A stretch of DNA of 14,969 nucleotides from a bacterium (GTDB taxonomy: Bacteria; Hydrogenedentota; Hydrogenedentia; Hydrogenedentiales; SLHB01), in contig JAAEQP010001362.1 of the NCBI GenBank assembly GCA_024231375.1, forward strand, positions 1 through 14,969. Reading direction: 5' to 3'. Below are positions 6,981 through 14,126 of this stretch, one piece after another. Under the pieces are notes generated by a model. The model worked only from the letters and a program-made list of their open reading frames with translations. It searched no databases and was not told the origin of the DNA. The translations under genes and the position numbers were made by a program. The number at the start of each line of letters is the position of its first letter. Positions within the stretch are counted from its first letter, which is position 1.

Positions 6981-8312
6981 CTATATTTCCCGGTTGTCGA
7001 TGACGCGCTTGGCTTTGCCCACGCTACGTTCGATGGTGTGGGGCTCGACCAGGCGCAGGGCCACGCGGATACCGATGGTATGCTCGATGGCCTGGGCCAG
7101 CTTGCCCTTCAGATCTTCGAGAGCACCGACCGTGTCGCTGAACAGTTCCTGAGTGACCTCGACTTCCACGGCAATCTGGTCGAGGTTGCCTTCGCGCGTC
7201 AACACGATCTGGTAGTGGGGCAGCGTGCCTTCCACTTCCAAGAGCGCGCATTCGATCTGCGACGGGAACACGTTGACGCCGCGAATGATGAACATGTCGT
7301 CGCTACGGCGTCCGATCCGATGGATCCTGCGCACCGTCCGGCCGCATTCGCACGGCTCGACGATGACGCTGGTGATGTCGCGTGTGCGGTACCGAATCAC
7401 CGGCATGGCGCGTTTGCTCAGCGTCGTGATGACCAGTTCGCCTTCCTCGCCGTCCGGCACGGGTTGGCACGTGTCGGTGTCGATGATCTCGGGGTAGAAA
7501 TGATCCTCAAAAATGTGGAGGCCGCACTGGGCCGAGCATTCGCTGGCCACGCCCGGCCCGATGATCTCGGAGAGACCGTAGATGTCGAAGGCCTTGATGC
7601 CGCCGAGGGTCTCGGCGTGCCTGCGCATACCTTCGCTCCAGGGCTCGGCACCGAAAATACCCGCCCGAATGGGAAGCTCGCGGATGTCGACCCCCAGTTC
7701 CAGCGCCCGTTCCACGAGGAAGCAGAAGTAACTCGGGGTGCAGCAGATGGCGCTGACGCCGAAGTCTTTCATGACCATGATTTGACGGTCCGTGTTACCA
7801 CCCGAAATCGGGATCACCGTCGCCCCGAGCGCCTCCGCGCCGTAATGGGCGCCGAGGCCGCCGGTGAACAGACCGTATCCGTACGCGTTCTGGATGATGT
7901 CGCCCTTGTGCAGGCCGCAGGCCGCGAAGGTGCGGACCATCACGCTGCTCCATACGTCGACATCTTCCTGGGTGTACGCGACCACGGTGGGCTTGCCGGT
8001 GGTGCCGCTGGAGGCGTGCAAACGGACCACGTCCTGCATGGGGCTGGCGAACATCCCGAAGGGGTAGCTGTCGCGCAGATCGGTCTTCACCGTGAACGGG
8101 AGATTGGTGATGTCGTCCAGGGTCTTGATGTCGTCGACCGTAACGTCCAGGTCGGCCATGCGGTCCTGGTACAGCTTCACGTTGCCGCAGGCATGGGTTA
8201 GCATGCTCTTGAGCCTGCTGAACTGCACGTCCCGCAGTTGCTCGATGGGCAGGTAATCCATGGCGCTGACGGGATTGAACGGCCCGCTTGCGGTCGATCC
8301 TGCTTCGTTCAT
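6981..8312 (-). CDS. paaK: Phenylacetate-CoA ligase family enzyme, copy 1
   Basis: This 443-aa AMP-forming aryl-acetate CoA ligase shows SSGTTGKPT (101-109), [15 protein letters not shown] (144-158), [10 protein letters not shown] (245-254), YRTRDI (308-313), [13 protein letters not shown] (335-347) and GKAKRVID (432-439). Cysteines C259/C263 and C321/C323 match the pattern of the other copy. ATG at 8312 follows GGGGG about 9 nt upstream, and the gene starts 35 nt after iorB, so it is in the same transcript. Being directly behind iorAB, it is the copy most likely to act on the Ior product: in reverse it could release the aryl-acetate with ATP formation from AMP and PPi; forward, it feeds aryl-acetates to Ior or to breakdown. 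The direction cannot be told from sequence. Confidence 0.94.
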   Translation of the reverse strand: MNEAGSTASGPFNPVSAMDYLPIEQLRDVQFSRLKSMLTHACGNVKLYQDRMADLDVTVDDIKTLDDITNLPFTVKTDLRDSYPFGMFASPMQDVVRLHASSGTTGKPTVVAYTQEDVDVWSSVMVRTFAACGLHKGDIIQNAYGYGLFTGGLGAHYGAEALGATVIPISGGNTDRQIMVMKDFGVSAICCTPSYFCFLVERALELGVDIRELPIRAGIFGAEPWSEGMRRHAETLGGIKAFDIYGLSEIIGPGVASECSAQCGLHIFEDHFYPEIIDTDTCQPVPDGEEGELVITTLSKRAMPVIRYRTRDITSVIVEPCECGRTVRRIHRIGRRSDDMFIIRGVNVFPSQIECALLEVEGTLPHYQIVLTREGNLDQIAVEVEVTQELFSDTVGALEDLKGKLAQAIEHTIGIRVALRLVEPHTIERSVGKAKRVIDNREI

Positions 8313-8347
8313 TGCTTCGTCCCCCTTCGTTCGCCGGTTGGTCCCAC

Positions 8348-8854
8348 CTACTGGCCCCGGGACTGCTCAGCCGCCTTGGCCTCCTGAAACACCGCGATAT
8401 TCGTTTCGTGCGTCCCTGCGGGCAGGTTCGCGCGAATGGCCTCGAACCAGATGGCATCATCAATATCGAGATGCGCGCTCAACGTACCAAGCATGGCCAC
8501 ATTGAGCGTGCGCTGTCGCTTCATGTCGTCGAGGGTGTCTTCGTCGTACATCTCCGTGGCCGCGAACAGCCGGCCGTCGGGATTCATCCGTCCGCGGGTG
8601 ACCTCAATCTCGCTGGCTTCGAGCACCACGAGAAAATCGGCCCGGGCCGGCGGCACCATGGGACTGAACACTTCCGGACCGAACCGGACGTCGCTCGTCA
8701 CCGATCCGCCGCGCTGGCTCATTCCATGGACTTCGCTCTTCTTCACATCGTGTCCCGCACGAAAGACCGTGTCGGATAGGATCTCGGACGCTTTGACGAC
8801 GCCCTGTCCGCCCAGCCCCGCGATGACAACGTTTACTACCGAATTCTCAGGCAT
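8348..8854 (-). CDS. iorB: Indolepyruvate ferredoxin oxidoreductase, beta subunit
   Basis: This 168-aa protein is the small (gamma-type) subunit of the 2-oxoacid:acceptor oxidoreductase superfamily. It shows the N-terminal nucleotide-type loop [17 protein letters not shown] (10-26) and the family block [19 protein letters not shown] (41-59). It pairs with IorA to form aryl-acetyl-CoA from arylpyruvate. It is somewhat shorter than the usual 190-200 residues, ending soon after the helix at 130-145, with a charged tail ([11 protein letters not shown]). Its ATG overlaps the 3' end of iorA by 8 nt in another frame and has only a weak AGAGAG site, so translational coupling to iorA is likely. Confidence 0.92.
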   Translation of the reverse strand: MPENSVVNVVIAGLGGQGVVKASEILSDTVFRAGHDVKKSEVHGMSQRGGSVTSDVRFGPEVFSPMVPPARADFLVVLEASEIEVTRGRMNPDGRLFAATEMYDEDTLDDMKRQRTLNVAMLGTLSAHLDIDDAIWFEAIRANLPAGTHETNIAVFQEAKAAEQSRGQ

Positions 8855-10466
8855 TACATTTACTCTCTGCGGTTTCGGCCGCTAGCTTGCGCGCTTTCGC
8901 GCTCTTGCGGGCCACCATGATAGCACAAGGACTCCGGGTGATGATGACGGTCAACTCGTCCTTTTCGAGGCTCGATTCGACCAACTTCTGCACGCCCCGG
9001 GCACCCTTGGTCGGGTCGATTACGTGGACATTCTGAATCCCCAGCGACTTGCAGAGATCCTCGTAGACCACCTGACCGGTCGGTTCATTGTTCAGCTTTT
9101 CGCCGGTGCCGGGGTGTTCCTGGGCGCCGGTCATGGCCGTGGTGCCATTGTCGAGAATCATGACCACGTGGCCCGTTTTCGGCGGGTTGTAGACCATCTC
9201 CACGAGGCCCGTGATGCCGCTGTGGACAAAGGTGCTGTCGCCGATGACGCTCACCACGCGCCGGGCCTTGTCGTCGGGCAACACGTGCCGCAGGCCGAGG
9301 CCCACGCCGATACTGGCCCCCATGCATACACACGTGTCCATCGCCTCGAACGGCGGCAACACGCCGAGTGTGTAACAGCCGATGTCGCCCGAGACAATGC
9401 ACCCCAGCTTGCCAAGGGCTCGGAATACGGGCCGGTGTGCGCAGCCCGCGCACAATTCCGGCGGCTTGCCGCGCGGGGGCGTGGCCTCCGGCGAGTCATC
9501 CTTGGCAAGGATGCGTTGCACTCGGTCCACGTTGAGTTCGCCGAACCGGAAGGGATTCTTCTTGCTTTCAACCGGGACACCGGCGGCGCGCATAGCGTCG
9601 GCCATATAGGCCTCGCCTTCCTCGATAACCACGCACCGGTCCACGGACTCGGCAAAGGCCTTCATCGTGTCCAACGGCAGCGGATTGCTGAGACCAATCT
9701 TCAGACACGTCGCCTCAGGGGTCGCTTCGCGGGCGTGGACGTACGATACGCCCGCCGCGATGATGCCTAGAGAACTGTCGCCGTCGATACGGTGTGTAAA
9801 CGCGCCTTCCTCGTTCCACGCGGCGACTTCGTCGAGTTTGGCGCGCAGACGACGGTGGGCCGGACGCGCGTAAGCCGGAATCATGACGCGGGCCGGCAAG
9901 TCCCGCTCAAACGTGGGTTCGCCGGGGCCGGGGAAGTCGGTGCGCGGCTGGACCACTGTCTTGGAATGGCATACGCGCGTGGTCATGCGGACCATGACGG
10001 GCATCCGCCACCGTTCCGACAACTCGATGGCCGCCAGGGTGTAATCGTAGGCTTCCTGCGAATCGGCAGGTTCAAACATGGGGACGCCGGCCATACGGGC
10101 GTAGAACCGGTTGTCCTGTTCGTTCTGGCTCGAATGCATGCCCGGGTCGTCAGCCGAAATCAGGACCAGCCCGCCCGATAGATCGGTGTGGGTCGCCGTG
10201 AACAGGGGGTCGGAGGCCACGTTGACGCCCACGTGCTTCATGGTGACGAGCACGCGTCCGCCGCCGAAGGCCGCGCCGAGGCCGACTTCCATCGCGACTT
10301 TTTCGTTGGGCGACCACTGGGCCGGGCCGCCGATCTCCGAGAAGGTCTCGAGGATTTCGGTGGACGGCGTACCGGGGTATCCCACGCCCACGGCCACGCC
10401 TGCGTGCAGGGCGGCCCATGCCACGGCCTCGTTTCCAAACCACAAGTGTCGTTGCGAAGTTTCCAT
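8847..10466 (-). CDS. iorA: Indolepyruvate ferredoxin oxidoreductase, alpha subunit, without ferredoxin tail
   Basis: This 539-aa thiamine-diphosphate enzyme oxidatively decarboxylates arylpyruvates to aryl-acetyl-CoA. The N-terminal pyrimidine-binding region shows GNEAVAWAALHAGVAVGVGY (11-30) and PGTPSTEI; then come SADDPGMHSSQNEQDNR (104-120) and PVMVRMTTRVCHS (156-168). The cofactor-binding region has PELCAGCAHRPVF (336-348), SGDIGCYTLG (359-368), VIGDSTFVHSGI (407-418) and ILDNGTTAMTG (437-447), the family's GDx..N-type TPP motif. The chain ends about 25 residues after RSPCAIM (511-517), where classical archaeal IorA (over 600 aa) continues into a two-cluster ferredoxin domain; no CxxCxxC is present. 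I chose ATG at 10466, preceded by AGAGGA (10472-10477), rather than the TTG 18 nt upstream. It is the first gene of the operon. Confidence 0.94.
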   Translation of the reverse strand: METSQRHLWFGNEAVAWAALHAGVAVGVGYPGTPSTEILETFSEIGGPAQWSPNEKVAMEVGLGAAFGGGRVLVTMKHVGVNVASDPLFTATHTDLSGGLVLISADDPGMHSSQNEQDNRFYARMAGVPMFEPADSQEAYDYTLAAIELSERWRMPVMVRMTTRVCHSKTVVQPRTDFPGPGEPTFERDLPARVMIPAYARPAHRRLRAKLDEVAAWNEEGAFTHRIDGDSSLGIIAAGVSYVHAREATPEATCLKIGLSNPLPLDTMKAFAESVDRCVVIEEGEAYMADAMRAAGVPVESKKNPFRFGELNVDRVQRILAKDDSPEATPPRGKPPELCAGCAHRPVFRALGKLGCIVSGDIGCYTLGVLPPFEAMDTCVCMGASIGVGLGLRHVLPDDKARRVVSVIGDSTFVHSGITGLVEMVYNPPKTGHVVMILDNGTTAMTGAQEHPGTGEKLNNEPTGQVVYEDLCKSLGIQNVHVIDPTKGARGVQKLVESSLEKDELTVIITRSPCAIMVARKSAKARKLAAETAESKCNA

Positions 10467-10648
10467 GCTGTTCCTCTTTGTCAAAGCTCGCGCGCCGATT
10501 GACCGCTGAGGGCAGCCGTCGAACGAGACGCGCCGGGTGTTCCAACCCGCCGGATTTCACCGGGCGTGGAGTGTTGGCGCAGCGGATACGGAAGCTTCGC
10601 GAGCGCCGAATGCACCTAAGCCCAAGCCGACAGGTCGAGCAGGCAGAT

Positions 10649-10678
10649 AGCGTAGCAACCGGGGGGCAACGAGGTCAA
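10649..10678 (-). promoter_or_regulatory. Candidate sigma-70 promoter of the ior-paaK operon
   Basis: On the minus strand, TTGACC (10673-10678, 5 of 6 to consensus) lies 18 bp from TACGCT (10649-10654, 3 of 6). It is the best pair I find upstream of iorA. The -10 is poor, so an activator may be needed or the true promoter may lie elsewhere in the leader. Confidence 0.3.
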
Positions 10679-10757
10679 ATCGTGTGGAAGCCGGAAGAAA
10701 CCGGCCGTCACCGATGACATAGCGGGGGTACGTTCGATCCCGGCTCCTATTTGCGCG

Positions 10758-10763
10758 TATAAT
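10758..10763 (+). promoter_or_regulatory. Consensus -10 box upstream of the membrane-protein gene
   Basis: A perfect TATAAT lies 27 nt before the ATG at 10791. The best upstream hexamer, TTCGAT (10733-10738), is a poor -35 with 19-bp spacing. Transcription would start near 10770, right at the GAAGGA ribosome binding site, giving a very short leader. Confidence 0.4.
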
Positions 10764-10790
10764 GACCTCAGAAGGATAGGGTGCTCTCCT

Positions 10791-11795
10791 ATGCACCACG
10801 CGGACACGGATACCATGCAGAAACCTGACAACCAACAACTCCCGATTGCACGCATCGGCGGCCCCCGGCGATCGGCCCTCCGGCTCCGAGGGGCGGTGCT
10901 CGAACTCACCGAATCCGGCTGGACCGGCGACTCCACGTCCCTCATCCCCGTCGAATGGCTGACCGTGACACGGCAGGAAAGCAACCGGAACCGGCTCGCG
11001 AGCCGGGCGATTGTGGCCGTTGCGGCAGTGGTGATGACCGTGTCCATACCCGCCCTCGTCCTCGCCCTGTCCGGCGCCGATCTCGTGCCGCTTTCTCTGT
11101 GGTCGGTGGTGGCCGCTTTGGCCCTGTCCGCTGGGGTCGCATCCGTCGTCATGACCCTGAGGAAGACCCATTCGACCGTTGTTATCTATGTCGAGGCCGA
11201 ACCCGAACCGTGGCGCATCGAATTCTGGCATGCGGCTGGCGGCGCCCCAGCCCTCGAGACCCTGATATCCAAGCTGGAGGCCGTGCAGAAGGAAACGGAA
11301 CGCGACGAAACGCCGCCGCCTCTCCAGACCACCTACAGTACCTACCGAATCCATCCGGTCCGCGTCGTGCTCATGCGTACCATTGGCATCACCTTGATCA
11401 TCACCGGACCCGTCATCGCCATCGCCTGGTACTTCCACCAACCCTTGGTGCTCCTCGTCGTGTTGGCCCCGGCCCTTTTCTACTTTGGGCGCTTGGGTCT
11501 GTCGACCCTCTTCTGGCGCCGCGCACCCTTCGTGTACCGCGAAGCCGTCCGCCGCTTCGAGTCCGGGAAATACGACGAAGCCCACCGGCTGATCTCCAAA
11601 GTGCTGGACGACTTCCCCGATGCCTTGCCTGCCCACCTTCTATCCGTGCAGATCGACCTCCGCCGAGGCCAGTTCGACCGCGCCATGCGCGGTTGTCACG
11701 ATGTGTCGCGGCTGGACGACGATGCGGGACAGGAATTGCTCGAGGAAGTGTGGGCCGTCAAGCGCCTCAGAGACCGCATGGATGTGGAGTTGTGA
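10791..11795 (+). CDS. Four-helix membrane protein with TPR-like tail, unrecognised
   Basis: I do not recognise a named family for this 334-aa protein. It has two pairs of predicted membrane helices (about 72-94 and 101-122; 194-215 and 217-238). The flanks of the first hairpin look like a split beta domain: LRLRGAVLELTESGW and IPVEWLTVT before it, and STVVIYVEAEPEPWRIEFWH after it, followed by a helix (PALETLISKLEAVQKE). This order resembles PH-like folds wrapped round a membrane hairpin, as in YcxB/Ycf4-type proteins; this is inference from pattern only. The cytoplasmic C-terminus (249-305) looks like about two TPR units (AVRRFESGKYDEAHRLISKV, then AHLLSVQIDLRRGQFDRAM). ATG at 10791 has GAAGGA (10771-10776) a little far upstream; a second ATG at 10815 is possible. 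It is probably a single-gene unit diverging from iorA. Confidence 0.8.
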   Translation: MHHADTDTMQKPDNQQLPIARIGGPRRSALRLRGAVLELTESGWTGDSTSLIPVEWLTVTRQESNRNRLASRAIVAVAAVVMTVSIPALVLALSGADLVPLSLWSVVAALALSAGVASVVMTLRKTHSTVVIYVEAEPEPWRIEFWHAAGGAPALETLISKLEAVQKETERDETPPPLQTTYSTYRIHPVRVVLMRTIGITLIITGPVIAIAWYFHQPLVLLVVLAPALFYFGRLGLSTLFWRRAPFVYREAVRRFESGKYDEAHRLISKVLDDFPDALPAHLLSVQIDLRRGQFDRAMRGCHDVSRLDDDAGQELLEEVWAVKRLRDRMDVEL

Positions 11796-11843
11796 TGGGG
11801 CGTATCCAACGAATCGGATCGTGGGCGACAATCCCAGCCTAGG

Positions 11844-11931
11844 GGCGCGGCCAGAAAGTAGGCAAGCGTCCTAAGTACGTTTCTTTCGCCTCTGCAAGTC
11901 TTGTGTCTCTGGTTGAACTTGGGGCCGCGCC
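11844..11931. repeat. Long-loop 9-bp inverted repeat
   Basis: GGCGCGGCC (11844-11852) and GGCCGCGCC (11923-11931) are perfect reverse complements about 70 nt apart. They lie in the gap after the membrane-protein gene, directly before the hairpin at 11935-11964. They may be part of the same repeat element or an RNA fold; GC-rich chance pairing is also possible. Confidence 0.3.
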
Positions 11932-11934
11932 TTA

Positions 11935-11964
11935 TAGAAGCCGGCCTTTCAGGCCGGACTTCTA
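11935..11964. repeat. Strong 13-bp stem-loop, REP-like
   Basis: TAGAAGCCGGCCT (11935-11947) pairs completely with AGGCCGG-A-CTTCTA (11951-11964), with one bulged A and a TTC loop. It follows the membrane-protein gene by 140 nt and precedes the PPIase promoter region. There is no T-tract on either side (plus strand continues GGGGG), so it is not a classical intrinsic terminator. Its form fits a dispersed palindromic repeat, though it could end or protect the upstream transcript. Confidence 0.55.
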
Positions 11965-11989
11965 GGGGGAGTCGGCGAGCGGCCTTCGT

Positions 11990-12019
11990 TTGCGCGCCAT
12001 ACCTGGCGTGTGCTACTCT
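11990..12019 (+). promoter_or_regulatory. Candidate promoter of the PPIase gene with operator-like palindrome
   Basis: TTGCGC (11990-11995) and TACTCT (12014-12019) are 18 bp apart, and the -10 is preceded by TGC, an extended -10 feature. Between them lies CGCCA-TACC-TGGCG (11995-12008), a palindrome placed where a repressor could block RNA polymerase. The start point would be near 12026, about 46 nt before the ATG. Confidence 0.35.
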
Positions 12020-12071
12020 CCGCAGGTTCTATTTCAACCCGTTTTCACTTGATTCGGAGGTTTTCGCCGTA

Positions 12072-14048
12072 ATGTCCAATTTCTTGCGCAAACACCGTAA
12101 GCCTATCCTGATCGGCGCCGCGGCCCTCATCATCCCATCGTTCATTCTGTGGGGTGGAAAGACCAGCAGCAACAAGAAGGCTGCCAAAGAGCTGCAGGCC
12201 AGTCAGATCGTGGCCCAGGTGGGCAACACCCCCATCGCCGTGCCGGAACTGCACCAGGCTCTGAACCAGGAAATGCAGCGCCGAAGCCAGTACGGCGGAC
12301 CGAAGCCTTCCCTGCAACAGATGCTGATGGACGGCACCGTCGAACGCGTGCTGATGGGGCTGGTGGACCGCGAACTGCTCGCCCAAGAGGCCGCCAAGCT
12401 CGGATACACCTTCGATCGGGAACTGCTTGTCGAGAAACTGAAGGACTACCAGGACTTCAAGGACGAGAACGGCAACTTCGACGCCGAAGGCTGGAACGCC
12501 TTTGTAGACGGCGACCGCGATTGGAACGGCATCTACGAAATGGTGAGCCGTCAGTTGCGCCAGGGCATGCTGGTGCAGGAGATCACGGCGTCGGCGCGCG
12601 TTTCGGAGCGTGATATCCGGGAGCAGTTCGAGAAAGACCGGACCAAGGTCAAGGTCAAGTACGTGGCGCTGAAGCCCCCGGTCGAGCCGACCGAAGAAGA
12701 GATCAAAGCCCACTACGACGAAGATCCCTCCGTTTACGACAATCCCGAACAGCGCCGGGCCCAGTTCGTGGCCGTGTCGCTTGAGCCGCCGCGCCCGGCC
12801 CTGCTCGACGAAGTCTTGCAGAAGGCACGCGCAGGCGAGGACTTCGCGGAACTGGCCAAAGCCCATTCGCAGGGCCCCAACGAGGACGAAGGCGGCGACC
12901 TGGGGTGGATGACGGAAGCCCTCACCACACCGGCCCATCAGAAGCCTCTGTTTGCCCTGAAAGCGGGTGACGTGAGCGACGTAGTTGAAGGCCCCCTGGG
13001 CTTCTACATCTACAAGGTGGAAGAAGAACGAGAGAGTGCGGTGGCCGGTCAGCGAGACGTCAAAGCGCGCCAGATCGTGCTTCGCGGCATCCTGGACCCG
13101 GACGTGCGCGCTCAACGCGAGGCCAAGGCGGAAGAAATTGCCGCAGCCGTAAAGGAAAGCGGTGACTTGGCTTCGATCGGACTGGGCGTGCAGACGACCG
13201 GGCTTTTCACGCCCACCACCACCGAGATCGAGAACATTCCGGCTGAAGACGCCGGCAGCTTCCGGATTGCTTTGTCGAAGGTGGCCGCCGACGGCGTGTC
13301 GGATGTGGTGAAGGGGCGCAAGAACCTGTACGTCGCGAGAGTGGTGGAAGTAGTCGCGCCCACGCCTCGTCCCCTCGAAGAAGTGCGGGACGACGTGAAG
13401 GAAGATACGATTCGGGCCATCGAACGGTCCGAGGACTACCGCACCAAGGTCGCCTCAATCGCCGACGAGATCTCGGAGAAGGCTGAGGCCATTGGTCAGA
13501 TTCCGGCCATGTTCCCGGACATCAAGGCCGAAGTGAAAGAGATTCCGCCTTTCTCGTCCCGCGACTATGACTGGCAGTCGGGTCCTCCCTGGAATCCGCA
13601 GGCCGTGTTGCAGGAATTGGCAGACGTCGAACCCGGCGCTCTGGTTGGCCCCGTGCAAGACTTCATGGGCGACCAGTACTTCGTAGAGTTGATGGAACGC
13701 ATCACGCCGGATGCCGAGACGCTTGACGAAGATTGGGACAAGGAAAAAGAGATGCTCATGCAACAGGCTGAGCAACGCGCCCAGATGGCGCGTCTGGACG
13801 ATTACCTGCTTGACCTCCGCCAGCGGGGTCAGTGGACCATGAACCAGGATGTGCTCATGCGTGCGCTGGGCCTTGGCGGTCCCGAAGAGGATGTCGAAGA
13901 GGCCGGTGGCGAAGATCCGGCGGAAGGCGACGTGACGGATGCTGCCGATACGCCGGCCGATCCCGCCGCGGATGCCCCTGCCCCGGCCGATCCTGCCGAC
14001 GGCGCTGAAGCCCCTGCCGAAGCCCCTGCAGACGACGCCCAGGAATAG
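12072..14048 (+). CDS. PpiD/SurA-like membrane-anchored peptidyl-prolyl isomerase
   Basis: The 658-aa protein is a likely periplasmic folding factor. A short basic N-terminus (MSNFLRKHRK) leads into one membrane anchor (about 11-28), with the rest outside, as in PpiD. Residues 45-190 form a SurA-N-like helical chaperone domain (VAQVGNTPIAVPELHQALNQ, VDRELLAQEAAKLGYTFDRE). Residues 225-318 are a parvulin domain (ARAGEDFAELAKAHSQGPNE, GGDLGWM 274-280, FALKAGDVSDVVEGPLGFYI). Residues 328-428 look like a second, degenerate parvulin-type unit (ARQIVL, LSKVAADGVSDVV, LYVARVVEV). After another helical region the last 55 residues are an Ala/Pro/Asp/Glu-rich tail. I chose ATG at 12072, preceded by GGAGG (12056-12060), over an in-frame upstream start at 11901 that would put the anchor behind 57 non-conserved-looking residues and overlap the hairpin region. 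The gene stands alone and ends at a clear terminator. Confidence 0.88.
   Translation: MSNFLRKHRKPILIGAAALIIPSFILWGGKTSSNKKAAKELQASQIVAQVGNTPIAVPELHQALNQEMQRRSQYGGPKPSLQQMLMDGTVERVLMGLVDRELLAQEAAKLGYTFDRELLVEKLKDYQDFKDENGNFDAEGWNAFVDGDRDWNGIYEMVSRQLRQGMLVQEITASARVSERDIREQFEKDRTKVKVKYVALKPPVEPTEEEIKAHYDEDPSVYDNPEQRRAQFVAVSLEPPRPALLDEVLQKARAGEDFAELAKAHSQGPNEDEGGDLGWMTEALTTPAHQKPLFALKAGDVSDVVEGPLGFYIYKVEEERESAVAGQRDVKARQIVLRGILDPDVRAQREAKAEEIAAAVKESGDLASIGLGVQTTGLFTPTTTEIENIPAEDAGSFRIALSKVAADGVSDVVKGRKNLYVARVVEVVAPTPRPLEEVRDDVKEDTIRAIERSEDYRTKVASIADEISEKAEAIGQIPAMFPDIKAEVKEIPPFSSRDYDWQSGPPWNPQAVLQELADVEPGALVGPVQDFMGDQYFVELMERITPDAETLDEDWDKEKEMLMQQAEQRAQMARLDDYLLDLRQRGQWTMNQDVLMRALGLGGPEEDVEEAGGEDPAEGDVTDAADTPADPAADAPAPADPADGAEAPAEAPADDAQE
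14007..14030 (+). repeat. 12-bp tandem repeat in the PPIase tail
   Basis: GAAGCCCCTGCC is followed by GAAGCCCCTGCA, encoding EAPAEAPA. Similar GCCGATCC(C/T)GCCG units precede it. The acidic Ala/Pro tail appears to have grown by short in-frame duplications, so its length may vary between strains. Confidence 0.6.
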
Positions 14049-14070
14049 CCGAGATACCGTACACGAACAA

Positions 14071-14115
14071 CGCCGCCGGATTCCCAGAGTGGGGGAGTCC
14101 GGCGGCGATTTCTTT
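14071..14115 (+). terminator. Rho-independent terminator of the PPIase gene
   Basis: CGCCGCCGGATTCCC (14071-14085) pairs with GGGGAGTCCGGCGGCG (14092-14107) with one mismatch and a short loop, followed by ATTTCTTT. It lies 22 nt after the stop codon at 14048. The convergent gene on the other strand ends at 14127, so the same stem may also slow transcription from that side, though it has no good T-tract there. Confidence 0.82.
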
Positions 14116-14126
14116 GTGCGTACGTT

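Larger units (their letters stand above)
10467..10790. other. Divergent intergenic region between iorA and the membrane-protein gene
   Basis: The 324 bp hold no supported gene. They contain a possible minus-strand promoter for iorA (10649-10678), a possible plus-strand -10 box (10758-10763) and a 5-bp hairpin GCCGG-N6-CCGGC at 10690-10705 between them. The iorA leader would be about 175 nt, long enough for a regulatory RNA fold, but I recognise no known riboswitch. Long minus-strand frames running through it from the neighbouring gene look like shadows. Confidence 0.5.

Noticed and set aside
5469..8201. Long plus-strand ORFs (475 and 432 codons) opposite paaK2, ACT and paaK1
   Set aside because: They cross several minus-strand genes with clear motifs and have shadow-like composition (many His, Asp, Gly, Val).
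10467..10648. Riboswitch or T-box in the long iorA leader
   Set aside because: A leader of this length before an aromatic amino-acid operon is suggestive, but I see no T-box core, tryptophan-rich leader peptide or terminator/antiterminator pair.
10788..10792. Start-codon-sequestering hairpin ATAGG/CCTAT before the membrane-protein gene
   Set aside because: The arms are only 5 bp and include the start codon by chance-level pairing; too weak to claim regulation.
10557..11636. 359-codon minus-strand ORF over the membrane-protein gene
   Set aside because: The plus frame shows four membrane helices and TPR-like repeats; the minus frame is Gly/His/Asp-rich and runs into the iorA leader.
11795..11842. 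15-codon ORF starting in the TGATG overlap after the membrane-protein gene
   Set aside because: There is a GGAG upstream and coupling is possible, but 15 codons with no distinctive features do not support a gene.
11901..12071. Upstream extension of the PPIase gene by 57 codons
   Set aside because: It would place extra residues before the membrane anchor, read through the hairpin and candidate promoter, and ignore the GGAGG site before the ATG at 12072.
12045..13115. 356-codon minus-strand ORF inside the PPIase gene
   Set aside because: It is antisense to clear SurA-N and parvulin motifs, with no ribosome binding site I can support.
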